Origin: Solibacillus sp. FSL W7-1464
GTDB taxonomy: Bacteria > Bacillota > Bacilli > Bacillales_A > Planococcaceae
DNA: 64,000 nucleotides
Direction of reading: 5' to 3'
Assembly (NCBI RefSeq): GCF_038004425.1
Contig: NZ_JBBORC010000001.1
Coordinates: 3,139,001-3,203,000, forward strand
Shown: positions 26,900 to 36,881 of the stretch, piece by piece
How the letters are laid out: each line of letters starts with the position of its first letter
How positions within the stretch are numbered: position 1 is the stretch's first letter
Translations under genes and position numbers: made by a program
Notes under the pieces: generated by a model
The model's database searches: none
What the model saw: only the letters and a program-made list of their open reading frames with translations
Told to the model about the DNA's origin: nothing

Positions 26900-27442
26900 T
26901 TGAAGAAATTATTATGGATAGGTGCATTATCTGCATTACTTTTAGTAGCGTGTAGCGATGAAGCTGATAAAGAGCCTATAGAAGCAGAAGAAGTGATTGT
27001 TGAAGAAGAAGCAAAAGAAAACGTGAAGGAAGAAATGATAGAGAAAGAGGCAAATGAGACTGTAGATGCAGCTAATGAACCTCAAATTGATACATCTTTT
27101 TTTGAATATGCCAAATCAGTGACAGTAACAGATGCACGTAGCACAAATAAGCATATTACTTTGCAGATAGATTTAAATGACGATGCTAAAGCTGGGATTG
27201 GGACTCAGCACGTACTAAATCAAATGTATTTTTTCTTAAAACAAGATGATATAAACGGGGCAGATACAGTTTCCTTCTACGTTCGCATCCGGGAAGAAAA
27301 AGTGGCCCAATTCAAAACGACAGTTGCAAATTTTAAAGATGAACTGGAAACACCGTTGTCGAATATTGTATTAAAAGCTTCTGAAATCAAAAAATTAAAT
27401 CCTGAAGTCGAATCGTACGGTAAGACAATGGGATTATGGTAA
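26900..27442 (+). CDS. Lipoprotein of unknown function
   Basis: A 180-residue secreted lipoprotein. The signal is MKKLLWIGALSALLLVAC with lipobox LLVAC, so Cys18 should be lipidated. A Glu-rich low-complexity linker (about 20-60) leads to a soluble domain (about 70-180; HITLQIDLNDDAKAGIGTQH, TVSFYVRIREEKVAQFK). The start is TTG 26900, 7 bp after AAGGAGG. No family is recognised for the C-terminal domain. Confidence 0.82.
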   Translation: MKKLLWIGALSALLLVACSDEADKEPIEAEEVIVEEEAKENVKEEMIEKEANETVDAANEPQIDTSFFEYAKSVTVTDARSTNKHITLQIDLNDDAKAGIGTQHVLNQMYFFLKQDDINGADTVSFYVRIREEKVAQFKTTVANFKDELETPLSNIVLKASEIKKLNPEVESYGKTMGLW

Positions 27443-28005
27443 GTATGTTTTATAGGTAACTATTAAGAATTTAAATTAAAGACAGGCCCTCCACAATGAT
27501 GTGGAAGGTTTTACATGCTCCCCATCATAATAATGAATTTAGATTGAAAAATTATACAAGTTTGTGCTTATTGCATCAATGTGATAACTATACAACCGCA
27601 TACATAATAACGTTCTATACTGAAATTTTGGAGAGAAAAAAAGAAACAAACGTTGATATAACTGCGTTCGTTTTTTTTAAAGTAACTTTATTTATAACCT
27701 TTTATACAGATAGCATAAACAAATTGCTTCATTTATCGTTGCAGTGTTATTCCACAATATGGCCCGATCGTGGAATAAGAACACTTTAATATAAGGTATG
27801 ACACCCTATATCACGGATGGAGTGGTTTTTGTTTGAGAGGAAAAATCGCCAAATTAGGAACATGACAAAGAACGTGAATATACCAAAGCTTGATGATAGA
27901 TATTAAGTAAAAATGTTATAGTACTGTATAAATGGGAGAAGTTAACGTCTTATGATAATATGACAAAAAGATTGAAGTAAAGCACTTAACAAGGGAAGAG
28001 ATTAT
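27443..28005. other. Intergenic stretch
   Basis: It contains a weak terminator (27487-27513, CCCTCCACA / TGTGGAAGG then TTTTAC) after the lipoprotein gene, and a degenerate AATATGGCCC motif near 27757 resembling the palindromic repeat family. No convincing gene is seen. Confidence 0.55.
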
Positions 28006-29265
28006 ATGAATTATAATTTACATTTAAAATGTGAAGTTTGTAGTAACACAATTCGATTAAAAGTATATGCAGGATATGAACTCCAAAATAGTTTTAGCTA
28101 TTCTTGTCCAGAGTGTAAAATTAGAATTACTGGTCACTTGATATGGAATGAAAACCCCGAAAAAGGTTTTGTTAAAGAGTTTTCTTGTATTAATGCTAAA
28201 GATACAGTGGAATTCGAAAAAGAAAGTCACGTTCTTCAAGTGGCAACAGAATTTTATACCGATAAAATTAAAGAATTTGATCCAGATGATCCGACTTTAT
28301 ATATCTCTCCTTTCATGATAGAGAATATTTCATTCGAGCTAAAAATGAAAAGACAGATATTTTTAAATTATGTTACAGAAAATTTTTCAAATGATTATAT
28401 GGTCACTAACAGATTATGGCAATTATATAAAATGGAAAACTATAAATATCTAGACAGACAACTTCTTTCAAATAAATTTGTTAAACCAGTATTATTAGGT
28501 GAAGTTTTAAAGATAGATTATTTTGATAAAATGTTAGAAGTCCTTTATAAGCCATTTTTACCTTTCCTAATCAACAGTAATAAATTAGTAGAAATACAAA
28601 GTTTTAGAAATTTATTATCTGATTTAAAGAAAAATCATAGTGCAGAAATACATCAATTAAAAATAGATTTAGAAGAGTTACTCAATTATTCAGAATCCGA
28701 ACTTCTTCATTTATTGGATAACTTTTCGAAGTACTATAGTTATATCTGGCCGATTATATTATCTACTTCTCTTAATACCGAAGATTTAGATGAAATAAAA
28801 GTAAAAAAGGGTATTCTAACCACTGATTTCGAGGTTTTAAAGAATTACTATGTTGAAGCATTTGAAGTTTTATCTTCGGCCCTACCAGTTTTATTAGGGA
28901 TTCAAAATATCAAGTTGAGAAAAAATCGCGATACATTTCATGAAAGCAATAGGATAAAATTTAAAAATATTAATTCAATTAAAGATTATAATCACAAAGT
29001 TAGAAAAAAAGGTTATAAGATTGAATTCTTTGAAGAAGAGAATATATTCTCTTCATACGATATAACCAAAGTATTAAATAATGAAATTAGAAATAGTATA
29101 GGTCACTATTCTTATAGTGTTGAATCAGATCAACAATTAATTCATTTTAAAGATAATAATAAATCATCTAATTTGTATTTAATAGAATTTGCAGATTTAT
29201 TATTAAAAACATTTTATGCTACGTTTTTTACTTTTGAAGTAGTATTCTTTTTAAAGAATAGCTGA
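28006..29265 (+). CDS. Unknown protein with N-terminal zinc ribbon and HEPN-like RNxxxH motif
   Basis: A 419-residue protein, notably AT-rich compared with the ssrA-rnr block beside it. Cys9/Cys12 and Cys34/Cys37 form a CxxC-CxxC zinc ribbon. The middle is helical and charged. Near the C-terminus, NNEIRNSIGHYSY (R362 to H367) fits the R-x4-H motif of HEPN ribonucleases, and the surrounding helices fit as well. GGGAAGAG precedes the ATG. The gene stands alone beside ssrA, a common landing site for accessory DNA. A defence or abortive-infection RNase is an attractive but unproven idea. I recognise no named family. Confidence 0.6.
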   Translation: MNYNLHLKCEVCSNTIRLKVYAGYELQNSFSYSCPECKIRITGHLIWNENPEKGFVKEFSCINAKDTVEFEKESHVLQVATEFYTDKIKEFDPDDPTLYISPFMIENISFELKMKRQIFLNYVTENFSNDYMVTNRLWQLYKMENYKYLDRQLLSNKFVKPVLLGEVLKIDYFDKMLEVLYKPFLPFLINSNKLVEIQSFRNLLSDLKKNHSAEIHQLKIDLEELLNYSESELLHLLDNFSKYYSYIWPIILSTSLNTEDLDEIKVKKGILTTDFEVLKNYYVEAFEVLSSALPVLLGIQNIKLRKNRDTFHESNRIKFKNINSIKDYNHKVRKKGYKIEFFEEENIFSSYDITKVLNNEIRNSIGHYSYSVESDQQLIHFKDNNKSSNLYLIEFADLLLKTFYATFFTFEVVFFLKNS

Positions 29266-29549
29266 TAGAATATTTTAAAAAATAAATGCTATAAATTATT
29301 CAAATAACTAATGCAGTTTCAATACATTTATTTTTCGTCTTTGTTTGATTTCCCTATTGTGTATTTGGTTGACTTAATATAAAAGCGCTAGTATCCAATG
29401 CCTTAGCAACTTCTATAAATTTAAGACACAAACTTTCCAAATCTGACCAATTTTGTATGTATCCAAGTGGTAAATACCGTATTTAGTAAAATAAATTAAG
29501 GATAAAAAATAACGCAAGTTTCTCTTAAAATCAACCATAAGATTTCCGC
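29266..29549. other. Intergenic stretch between the HEPN-like gene and ssrA
   Basis: AT-rich, with no gene, no obvious integrase and no visible copy of the ssrA 3' end that would mark an attachment site. Confidence 0.5.
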
Positions 29550-29594
29550 AAAAAAAATAAAGCATAAGCTTTCCAAATGGAAAACTTATGCTTT
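29550..29594 (-). terminator. Intrinsic terminator of ssrA
   Basis: On the minus strand AAAGCATAAG / CTTATGCTTT is followed by ATTTTTTTT, about 40 bp after the tmRNA end. Confidence 0.9.
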
Positions 29595-29632
29595 ACGTCA
29601 CAATATGACTGCATTTACAGCCACTTTATGTA

Positions 29633-29986
29633 TGGAGACGGTGGGAGTCGAACCCACGTCCAGAAGCTCCAATACGCCGGCTTCTACGCGTGTAGTTTGT
29701 CTACTTGCAATTCGCGAATTCTTATGCCGACAAACAGGCGTCCGAATCGCTAACCTGGAAATCTCTTACCGTTGACTCAGGTGGTGCCAACGATCGTATC
29801 CCACTTAAGTTGAACCCAGCGTAGTCTACATGGGCGATAGACAGGCTGAGTGCTACGCGCTATTAAGCTGCGAAAGCGAAGTTTTGTTGTTTGCCAGTTA
29901 TTATATAACTTCCGTTGTTGACGAAGACGAGACCTCCGACGCGCGACCAGAGCTTGAACCACCCCTGTCGAATCCGTAACGTCCCC
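29633..29986 (-). ncRNA. ssrA: Transfer-messenger RNA (tmRNA)
   Basis: About 354 nt. The 5' end GGGGACGTTACGGATTCGAC pairs with the 3' end CGTCTCCA (including CCA) to form the tRNA-like acceptor stem. The T-arm GTGGGTTCGACTCCCAC is clear. The tag frame reads GGC AAA CAA CAA AAC TTC and continues to GCT TAA, giving the degradation tag (A)GKQQNFAFAA. It rescues stalled ribosomes together with SmpB, whose gene lies just upstream on the same strand. Confidence 0.96.
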
Positions 29987-30036
29987 GAGTAATAGTAAAC
30001 CCGAGTTAAGTTCGGAAATGAGCTTTATTGGCTCAT

Positions 30037-30118
30037 CAATTATGCCTCGGCATAATTGCCGTCCAGATTTTTTTGAGTTCACTCAAAAAGTTTCCTTTAA
30101 AAATCTGTGACATTTGCC
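30037..30118 (+). repeat. CAATTAYGCC palindrome repeat, copy 1
   Basis: It begins with CAATTATGCCTCGGCATAATTG, then GTCCAGATT, a variable hairpin core, and ends AAATCTGTGACATTTGCC. The same parts in the same order occur at 34848-34929 and, inverted, at 56648-56756. It lies just upstream of ssrA. Confidence 0.75.
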
Positions 30119-30251
30119 AAAGGCTTATCTGCTGAAGGCAGATATCGTGTACCGTATGAGTAGATACACACTGGCTAGTACAGTAAATTATATGACAAAA
30201 CGGCTAAGCTTGCAAGTAATTGTGCTTCTCTCGTATCCTGCCAATATTTTC

Positions 30252-30629
30252 TTAGCCTTGTTTATATAATTGATTGCGGTAGTCTACCGGTGTGACACCG
30301 TGGAATCGCTTGAACATCTGCGTAAATTCAAAGTAACCGTTCAACCCGATCATTTTTGAAATTTCCTTGAAGTCCATTTGCGTATCTTCCAGTAATCCTT
30401 CTGCTTTGTGTAAGCGAACTTTCGTAATATATTCATTGACCGGCATCCCGACTTGCTGTTCGAAAATATTATTATAGTCCGGATACTCACCGGCAATTAT
30501 ATCCTCAACTAATGCCAAACAATCGGCATGTACACTATACTTTTCTACTAAAATGACAATCTTATCGACCAATTCTGCGTTGCGTAATCCATTCACTTCT
30601 GGAAGTCCCCCTACGTATGCTAATGCCAT
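30252..30629 (-). CDS. AraC-type HTH domain protein
   Basis: A 125-residue protein dominated by a C-terminal AraC/XylS DNA-binding domain with two helix-turn-helix units: YITKVRLHKAEGLLEDTQMD with FKEISKMIGLNGYFEFTQMF, and FKRFHGVTPVDYRNQ. The N-terminal part is short and has no sensor domain, so it is smaller than typical AraC regulators. ATG 30629 follows GAGGTG at good spacing. It lies between smpB and ssrA. Its target is unknown. Confidence 0.8.
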   Translation of the reverse strand: MALAYVGGLPEVNGLRNAELVDKIVILVEKYSVHADCLALVEDIIAGEYPDYNNIFEQQVGMPVNEYITKVRLHKAEGLLEDTQMDFKEISKMIGLNGYFEFTQMFKRFHGVTPVDYRNQLYKQG

Positions 30630-30729
30630 TGACCAAAACACCTCAAATTTTATAGTTTTAACCTTGCTTTTACTTCACTTTACCTGTGTACCCCCATCTT
30701 CTAGATTGAAAACCACTTTTTTTGGCGAA

Positions 30730-30780
30730 AAAAAGAGATGTGTTAAAAATAAACAAATTTACTTCACACATCTCTTTTTG
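30730..30780. terminator. Intrinsic terminator after smpB
   Basis: AAAAAGAGATGTGT / ACACATCTCTTTTT, usable from both strands. Confidence 0.85.
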
Positions 30781-30818
30781 GTCAATCTATAAATGCTGTT
30801 AAATACGTAGGTTTCCGC

Positions 30819-31283
30819 TTACTGCTGGCGATCCTTGAAAGCACGTTCCATATCACGCTTCGCTTCTTTTTTCTTCATATCATGACGTTTATCGTAATCT
30901 TTCTTACCTTTTGCAAGACCGATCAATAGCTTCGCATAGCCGTCTTTAATATACATTTTCAGCGGAACGATTGTGTAGCCGTCACGCTTTACGGCACCGA
31001 CTAATTCACTGATTTGCTTTTTATGTAAGAGCAGCTTGCGTTCGCGTAAAGGATCATGGTTGTAGCGGTTCCCTTGGTCGAATGGCGAAATATGCATATT
31101 TTTTACCCATGCTTCTCCACCCATAATACTAATATACGCTTCCTTCAGCTGGACACGGGCACCACGTACGGATTTAATCTCCGTTCCTGTCAGTACCATC
31201 CCTGCTTCAATCGTTTCTTCTATGAAGTAATCATGGCTCGCTTTTTTGTTTTGAGCTAAAACTTTCCCTGCGCCTTTTGCCAT
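30819..31283 (-). CDS. smpB: SsrA-binding protein SmpB
   Basis: A 154-residue tmRNA partner that carries tmRNA to stalled ribosomes. Typical segments are [60 protein letters not shown], and the basic C-terminal tail ending [13 protein letters not shown], which enters the decoding centre. GAGGTG precedes the ATG. It lies downstream of rnr, as in Bacillus subtilis. Confidence 0.97.
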   Translation of the reverse strand: MAKGAGKVLAQNKKASHDYFIEETIEAGMVLTGTEIKSVRGARVQLKEAYISIMGGEAWVKNMHISPFDQGNRYNHDPLRERKLLLHKKQISELVGAVKRDGYTIVPLKMYIKDGYAKLLIGLAKGKKDYDKRHDMKKKEAKRDMERAFKDRQQ

Positions 31284-31352
31284 TCGTTTTACACCTCTAT
31301 TTTAAAGGTAGAGAGCTATGATGCCGAAATTGCACCATAGCTTCACACCTTA

Positions 31353-33761
31353 CTATTTCTTTTTACTTTTTTTCTTTTTGCCTTTTGCGATGCCTTCATA
31401 AAACTTCGGCTTATCGCCTGATTTACCTTCTTTGCGTCTCCCGCGTGGATCACGGTCAGATGAGCCTGAACGTTTCGCTTTTTCAGGACGTGCCTTACTG
31501 CCACCGCGCGATTTGCGGTCACGTTTTTCGCCTGTACGCTCATCATCTTTTTTGCGGCCTTCTCTGCGACCTGCATGGATGACTTTCGATGTTTGGCGAC
31601 GAGCCGGACGTGGGCTGCTCACCATATCGACGATTTCAAAGTCGACAGAAGATTCCTCGATCACGACATTCGCCACACGGATCTTCACTTCATCCCCGAT
31701 ACGGAACTGGCGGCCAGTACGCTCACCGATCATCATCATATGACGATCTTCAAAACGGTAGTAATCGTCCGTCATATTCGAAATATGCACAAGACCTTCC
31801 ACCGTATTTTCAAGCTCTACGAAAATACCGAAGTTCGTAATCGAAGAAACAATCCCTTCGAACTCTTCCCCAATTTTATCGGACATAAACTGCGCTTTTT
31901 TCAGTGCATCCGTATCACGCTCTGCTTCAACGGCACGACGCTCACGACCAGAAGTATGGTCCGCAATTTCATCCATTACCGCGCTCCATTGCACAACCGT
32001 TTCCTTCGATGTATCGCCATTAATCAAATACGTACGGATTAAACGATGGACGATTAAATCCGGGTAACGACGGATTGGTGATGTGAAGTGTGTATAGAAC
32101 TCTGTCGATAAACCGAAGTGGCCTAATGACTCAGCATAATATTTCGCCTGCTGCATCGAACGTAACAGCATCGTTGAAATTACCGGCTCTTCCGGCAAGC
32201 CTTCAATCGAACGAATGACTTCCTGTAATGCTTTCGGGTGCACCGAGTTCCCTGTACCTTTTATCATAATACCAAAATTTGTCACAAACTCAAAGAAACG
32301 TTGCAGTTTTTCCGGCTTCGGATCTTCGTGAATACGGTATAAGAACGGCAGCTCCATCCAGTGGAAATGCTCGGCAATCGTTTCGTTCGCTGCAAGCATG
32401 AACTCCTCGATCAGACGCTCTGCTACTGTACGTTCGCGTAACACGATATCAGTCGGCCAGCCGTCTTCATTTACAAGTACTTTTGATTCTTTGAAATCAA
32501 AGTCAATCGCACCGCGCGACATACGTTTATTGCGTAAAATTTGCGCTAAATCGGCCATATCTCTGAACATCGGCACTAAACTTTCATAGCGCTCCATTAA
32601 TTCCGGGTTTTCGTCCGGATTTTCTAAAATGTTGTAAACGTCCGAATACGTCATACGCTCCGTTGTTTTAATGACACTTTGGAAAATTTCATGCTTCACC
32701 ACTTGACCGGCTTGGTCGATTGTCATTTCGCATGACAATGTTAAGCGGTCAACTTGTGGGTTCAATGAACAGATACCGTTCGATAAACGGTGTGGAATCA
32801 TCGGAATTACACGGTCCGTTAAGTAAACAGATGTCGCGCGTTCATATGCTTCCTGATCGAGTACAGAGCCTTGTGTCACGTAATAACTAACATCCGCAAT
32901 GTGAACACCAAGCTTGTATGTGCCATTGTCATTTTTTACAACCGTTACGGCATCATCCAAGTCTTTCGCGTCCGCACCATCGATTGTGACGATCACTTCA
33001 TTGCGAAGGTCACGGCGTCCGACTAAATCCTGTTCGCTAATCTCATCCGGTACATCGACTGCCGCTTGGACAACCTCAGCAGGAAATTCTGGCGGAATAT
33101 CATATTTATACAGAATCGATAAAATGTCCACACCCGGATCATTTTTATGACCTAAAATTTTCGTAATCATCCCTGTCGCAGATTTCGTCGCATCTGGCCA
33201 GTGCGTTACTTCTACAACGACTTTATGTCCGTCGACCGCACCCATTGCGTCCTCTTTTGCGATAAAGATATCCATATTTAATTTTTTATCATCTGTAACA
33301 ACAAACCCAAAACCGCGATTTGCCTGGTATGTACCTACAAATGATGTTTTGCTGCGTTCGACGATTTTCACGATCGTTCCTTCACGGCGGTCACCTGATT
33401 GTTCCTTTAATACACGTACGAGCACGGTATCTTCATTCAGTGCACCGTTCACTTCATGTGCCGGAATGAAAATATCGTCCATGCCTTGTTCTTCCGGTGC
33501 GACGAAACCGAATCCTTTGGCGTTCCCGATAAAGCGGCCGCGCAGTAAATTCATGCGTTCCGGTAAACCGTAGCGATTTGAACGGGAGCGAACGATTTGT
33601 CCTTGCGCTTCCATTTTTACGAGTGTTTTCACTAACTCACGGAACTCATCCGCTTCTTCTAATTCAAGTACATCTTCAATTTCCGATACAGTCATCGGTT
33701 TATAGCCTTCATCCTTCATCATATCAAGGACGCGCTGTTGTAATTCATTTTTTTGTGTCAT
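31353..33761 (-). CDS. rnr: Ribonuclease R
   Basis: An 802-residue 3'-5' exoribonuclease of the RNB family. It has an N-terminal winged-helix region (1-65) and cold-shock-type domains (about 70-220; GNAKGFGFV and [12 protein letters not shown]-binding motifs). The RNB catalytic domain (about 245-580) contains [16 protein letters not shown] with the metal-binding Asp cluster and [16 protein letters not shown]. An S1 domain (about 630-710; [20 protein letters not shown]) and a long Lys/Arg-rich tail of about 85 residues follow. AAAGGAGGG precedes the ATG. It degrades structured RNA and acts with tmRNA-SmpB in clearing defective mRNA, consistent with its operon partner. Confidence 0.97.
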   Translation of the reverse strand: MTQKNELQQRVLDMMKDEGYKPMTVSEIEDVLELEEADEFRELVKTLVKMEAQGQIVRSRSNRYGLPERMNLLRGRFIGNAKGFGFVAPEEQGMDDIFIPAHEVNGALNEDTVLVRVLKEQSGDRREGTIVKIVERSKTSFVGTYQANRGFGFVVTDDKKLNMDIFIAKEDAMGAVDGHKVVVEVTHWPDATKSATGMITKILGHKNDPGVDILSILYKYDIPPEFPAEVVQAAVDVPDEISEQDLVGRRDLRNEVIVTIDGADAKDLDDAVTVVKNDNGTYKLGVHIADVSYYVTQGSVLDQEAYERATSVYLTDRVIPMIPHRLSNGICSLNPQVDRLTLSCEMTIDQAGQVVKHEIFQSVIKTTERMTYSDVYNILENPDENPELMERYESLVPMFRDMADLAQILRNKRMSRGAIDFDFKESKVLVNEDGWPTDIVLRERTVAERLIEEFMLAANETIAEHFHWMELPFLYRIHEDPKPEKLQRFFEFVTNFGIMIKGTGNSVHPKALQEVIRSIEGLPEEPVISTMLLRSMQQAKYYAESLGHFGLSTEFYTHFTSPIRRYPDLIVHRLIRTYLINGDTSKETVVQWSAVMDEIADHTSGRERRAVEAERDTDALKKAQFMSDKIGEEFEGIVSSITNFGIFVELENTVEGLVHISNMTDDYYRFEDRHMMMIGERTGRQFRIGDEVKIRVANVVIEESSVDFEIVDMVSSPRPARRQTSKVIHAGRREGRKKDDERTGEKRDRKSRGGSKARPEKAKRSGSSDRDPRGRRKEGKSGDKPKFYEGIAKGKKKKSKKK

Positions 33762-33841
33762 GTATTATTTCCCTCCTTTGAACAGAAAATAAAGTTTCTT
33801 ACGATGTTGTGCTTTTGGAATGAACTTTTCGTTTAGCACCC

Positions 33842-33979
33842 GTGGATTTCCGTTTCGGCGGACAAGAATTCAAATCAAATTTATTTGTTTTAAATTCTTT
33901 GCGCCGAGGATGACGGCAATTTATTGCGGTCACCGCAGAAGCAGCATATTAGAAAGTCGCCGCCTACACTCCAATCCAC
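33842..33979. repeat. MITE-like element with GTGGATT terminal inverted repeats
   Basis: Ends GTGGATTTCC and CCAATCCAC form imperfect inverted repeats. Inside are palindromes AAGAATTNAAA / TTTNAATTCTT and TGACGGCAAT / ATTGCGGTCA. The right end (AGTCGCCGCC to CCAATCCAC) resembles that of the element at 62159-62327. It fills the gap between rnr and est. Confidence 0.55.
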
Positions 33980-34033
33980 TGTAAAAATTCCAAATTACAA
34001 AGTTTCGTAAAAAACAAAAATTTATTCACACCA

Positions 34034-34780
34034 TTAGACTATCCAATCTAACGAATTTAAAAACGTGAGAACTTCTTCATGAAGCTGGTCTTTTTCTTTG
34101 TCGAGTGTGATGACATGGCCCGAATGCTCATACCAGCTGATTTTTTTGTCGATCGATTCGACGGTGTCATAAATAATATTGGCTGAATCGGGGTTGATGA
34201 CTTTGTCGTTGCGCGCCTGGATCACCAAAATCGGCGCATACAGTAAGTCGATTGTCTCTCGTACATCGTAAATCAGTTGCTGCAGTTCAGGCAGTGATGC
34301 CATTCCCTGCTGCTTGATCGCTTCAATCTCTAATTCAATTTCCTGTTCACTTTTACCTTGTTGTTTTTTATATTGTTTTGCATATTCAAGTACGCCTTCA
34401 AACATAATGTCTGTCGTGCGCATCGTCATCGGCGAGCACATCGTGACAACGCCTTTTACCGGATGACTTGTCGCAAGCTTGAGTGAAAATACGCCACCGA
34501 GCGATAATCCTGCAACGGCGATTTCTTCATAGCCTGCCTCTTTTAATTGTGTATACCCGTTTTTTACATCTTGCCACCATTCTTCGGGATTTGAGACAAT
34601 CAGTTCTTCAGGCGGAACACCATGTCCTTTATAATGCGGGGCAAGCGATGTGTAGCCGTGCTTTTCCAAAAAGCGTCCAAGCATCCGCACATCTGCCGAA
34701 CTACCTGTAAATCCATGTAATAATAAAACCGCTCTCGGTCCAGCCTGAAAGAAGAACGGTGAAGACAAAGCTGATTTCAT
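34034..34780 (-). CDS. est: Carboxylesterase (Est/YvaK type)
   Basis: A 248-residue alpha/beta hydrolase. Visible are the oxyanion region [15 protein letters not shown] near 20, the nucleophile elbow [11 protein letters not shown] near 94, the acid region [15 protein letters not shown] near 195, and the catalytic His in [15 protein letters not shown] near 225. It matches the small thermostable carboxylesterases of Bacillus/Geobacillus. ATG 34780 has GGGAG 8 bp upstream; the frame is open further but runs towards an intergenic repeat. It lies between secG and rnr, as in B. subtilis. Confidence 0.93.
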   Translation of the reverse strand: MKSALSSPFFFQAGPRAVLLLHGFTGSSADVRMLGRFLEKHGYTSLAPHYKGHGVPPEELIVSNPEEWWQDVKNGYTQLKEAGYEEIAVAGLSLGGVFSLKLATSHPVKGVVTMCSPMTMRTTDIMFEGVLEYAKQYKKQQGKSEQEIELEIEAIKQQGMASLPELQQLIYDVRETIDLLYAPILVIQARNDKVINPDSANIIYDTVESIDKKISWYEHSGHVITLDKEKDQLHEEVLTFLNSLDWIV

Positions 34781-34847
34781 ATACGTGGCTCCCGTCTTGT
34801 TCCATAATATGAAGAATACGATCCAATCACACCATTGAATCTTCAAT

Positions 34848-34929
34848 CAATTACGCCTCGGCATAATTGCGTCTAGATTCGTCTTTGTGCTTGCACAAAG
34901 AACTCCTTATCGAATCTATGACATCCGCT
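34848..34929 (+). repeat. CAATTAYGCC palindrome repeat, copy 2
   Basis: It starts CAATTACGCCTCGGCATAATTG, then CGTCTAGATTCGT, has the hairpin core TTTGTGC / GCACAAAG, and ends GAATCTATGACATCCGC. It lies between secG and est. Confidence 0.75.
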
Positions 34930-34987
34930 GAAAGATGTGAAGAACTTTCCATTTCTTCTATTATACTGCGTTTCCTGCCACACTAAA

Positions 34988-35026
34988 AGAAAAAGCCCAA
35001 CCTAGCATTAAATGCTTGGTTAGGCG
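34988..35026 (-). terminator. Intrinsic terminator of secG
   Basis: On the minus strand GCCTAACC-AGCATT / AATGCT-GGTTGGGC is followed by TTTTTCTTTT. Confidence 0.88.
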
Positions 35027-35041
35027 TTTAATTTCAATCGA

Positions 35042-35278
35042 TTAGAATTTCGTAATCGCTAGTGCTAATACGAAGAATGCAACAGAAAGAACGATTGTTG
35101 TGCGGTGCAGGACTAGATCCATTCCGCGAGCTTTCTGTTTACCGAACAGTTGCTCAGCTCCACCAGAGATGGCACCTGATAAACCAGCGCTTTTACCTGA
35201 TTGTAATAATACAACAACGATTAAGGCTATAGCTACGATAATAAGTAATACTGAAAATAACGTATGCATTTGCTCCAC
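35042..35278 (-). CDS. secG: Preprotein translocase subunit SecG
   Basis: A 78-residue protein with two transmembrane helices (about 5-23 and 54-73). The conserved loop [20 protein letters not shown] leads to [18 protein letters not shown]. It is part of the SecYEG channel in the cytoplasmic membrane. GGAGGTG precedes the ATG. It heads the secG-est-rnr-smpB block. Confidence 0.96.
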   Translation of the reverse strand: MEQMHTLFSVLLIIVAIALIVVVLLQSGKSAGLSGAISGGAEQLFGKQKARGMDLVLHRTTIVLSVAFFVLALAITKF

Positions 35279-35437
35279 CTCCTAAGTATGGACGTCACAA
35301 TACAAAATAGTATATCAAAATGAGGGGGCCATTACAATATTTCTTGGAAATGAACAACATATTTTAGCCAACCATATCCACTCTTATTCAAACGGTTGAA
35401 ATGGCATTCGCTTTCTTCATTTTTCTTAAAAGAATTG

Positions 35438-35482
35438 AAAAAAGCATGATACCCGCAATTTAATACGGGCACCATGCTTTTC
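35438..35482 (-). terminator. Intrinsic terminator of the Asp-rich lipoprotein gene
   Basis: On the minus strand AAAAGCATG-CCCG / CGGG-CATGCTTTTTT. Confidence 0.88.
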
Positions 35483-35493
35483 ATTCGTTTTAA

Positions 35494-35769
35494 TTAGTCG
35501 TTGCTGTTGTCATCTGCATTATCATCAACAGCGCCATCAACATCTGTATCGTCATCTAAAGTATCTTCTACGTTGTCATCGTTATTGTCGTTGTTGTCAT
35601 CAACATCTAACTCAACATTCGTATCGTCAGTGTTGTCCTCCATTAAGCCATCATCTGTACCGTCATCGATGTTGTTGTCGATGTTCGTATCGTCATCATC
35701 GTTACATGCTGCAAGTGATAATGATAGTAATACCGTCATCATTAGCGTGGGTGTTTTTTTGAGTTTCAT
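35494..35769 (-). CDS. Asp/Asn-rich lipoprotein
   Basis: A 91-residue protein. The signal MKLKKTPTLMMTVLLSLSLA ends in lipobox LAAC, so Cys22 should be lipidated. Everything after it is an extremely acidic low-complexity tail of Asp, Asn and Thr with a few hydrophobic residues. AGGAGG lies before the ATG. Such a tail could bind calcium or act as a charged spacer on the cell surface. No family is recognised. Confidence 0.75.
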   Translation of the reverse strand: MKLKKTPTLMMTVLLSLSLAACNDDDDTNIDNNIDDGTDDGLMEDNTDDTNVELDVDDNNDNNDDNVEDTLDDDTDVDGAVDDNADDNSND

Positions 35770-35921
35770 AATGTAATAGCCTCCTTTGGTGTATGCTTTA
35801 TGTTTCCCCGATCTCTGAAAGAAAAACCTTTTTTTAATTTTCCGCCGTAAAAAGTTATTTTCAGGCTTTGTATTTTCTTCCTGATTTATATTCGCTATAG
35901 TGAAATGAGGAGGTGAAAATC

Positions 35922-36851
35922 ATGCAGCAATCCAGGCATTATTTATTTGTCAAAACATTGTTGAATCGCATGAAAATGGATGATTTGGACGCACCCGCAA
36001 TCGAACAGGAATTTTACCGATTGGAGGCCGGCTTATCAGGAGAACAAAAGTTAAAACGGCTGCTCTCGGACTATCATTTTAAATCCGCTTCCCATATTTT
36101 TTATAATTTTGAATGCATCAATTCAAAAGGTTTTACCCATCAAATGGACGCTTTGCTCATTACACCGCATTTTGTCGTCGTCATGGAAGTCAAACAAATG
36201 TCCGGCACCCTTTTCTATAAACCCGCGCTCCATGAATTTTCCCGCGTCCATGAAAATATCAGCGAAAACTTCCCCAACCCGTTTGACCAGGCATACCGCC
36301 ATCAGCTTTTTTTAGAACATCAATTCAAAGCGTGGCAAATCTCCATTCCCGTTTACCACATCGTCGCGCTTGCCAATCACCGCGCTACACTCGACCATTC
36401 CCTTTCCAGTTTCCCGATCATGCATATGAGCGGCATCCCGAGATTTATCGAAAAACTGTATAGACAGCACCCGAACCCCCGAGCAAATATTACTTTTCTG
36501 CAAAACCAATTAGAGCAGCTTTACGAACAGCTTCCCCCGCGCCGAACGATTGAAAGGAACCGGCTCCGCAATGGCGTTCTTTGCAGGGAATGCGATTATG
36601 CCAATGAAATGCATTATAGGCAAGGCTATTTTCTTTGCCTGGTGTGCGGTGTGAAAAGTAAAGACGCGTTGTTCGAAACTTTTCTACAATACCGAATTTT
36701 AGTCGGCCCCCGCATAACGAATAAAGAATTCCGTGAGTTTTTTAATATATCCTGTATCCACATTGCTTCGAAACTGTTGGCGAGAGCCGGTTTGGAGAAG
36801 CACGGGGTGAATAAGGGAACGTATTATTTGATACCGGAGAAGTTTGAGTAG
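35922..36851 (+). CDS. NERD-domain protein
   Basis: A 309-residue protein. The nuclease-related (NERD) domain covers about 35-170. It shows GEQKLKRLLSDYHF, TVHQMDALLI-like THQMDALLITPHFVVVMEVK with the Asp and Glu-x-Lys of a PD-(D/E)xK fold, and NPFDQAYRHQLFLEH. The C-terminal part has a zinc-finger pattern (CRECD, CLVCG near 225-245) and a winged-helix-like end. ATG 35922 follows AGGAGG at 7 bp. Its role is not known; a DNA-processing function is likely from the fold. Confidence 0.85.
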   Translation: MQQSRHYLFVKTLLNRMKMDDLDAPAIEQEFYRLEAGLSGEQKLKRLLSDYHFKSASHIFYNFECINSKGFTHQMDALLITPHFVVVMEVKQMSGTLFYKPALHEFSRVHENISENFPNPFDQAYRHQLFLEHQFKAWQISIPVYHIVALANHRATLDHSLSSFPIMHMSGIPRFIEKLYRQHPNPRANITFLQNQLEQLYEQLPPRRTIERNRLRNGVLCRECDYANEMHYRQGYFLCLVCGVKSKDALFETFLQYRILVGPRITNKEFREFFNISCIHIASKLLARAGLEKHGVNKGTYYLIPEKFE

Positions 36852-36881
36852 ATATACACTAGAAGAAAGGACGTGACACAT

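Noticed and set aside
27496-27789. 97-codon frame after the lipoprotein gene
   Set aside because: It starts inside a terminator hairpin, has no ribosome site and reads as unlikely protein.
29266-29632. Genomic island attachment site at the ssrA 3' end
   Set aside because: No integrase and no second copy of the ssrA end could be found in the window.
29777-30082. 101-codon frame over ssrA
   Set aside because: It lies inside the tmRNA gene and its promoter; the RNA structure explains the sequence.
33952-33959. Single TATTAGAA box between rnr and est
   Set aside because: It is isolated, with no 21-bp neighbours; probably chance.
34781-34846. N-terminal extension of the carboxylesterase
   Set aside because: The upstream codons run towards the palindromic repeat, and ATG 34780 has the proper ribosome site and family-like start.
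35501-35776. Serine-rich frame opposite the Asp-rich lipoprotein
   Set aside because: It is the complement of the GAT/AAC-rich tract, without its own start signals.
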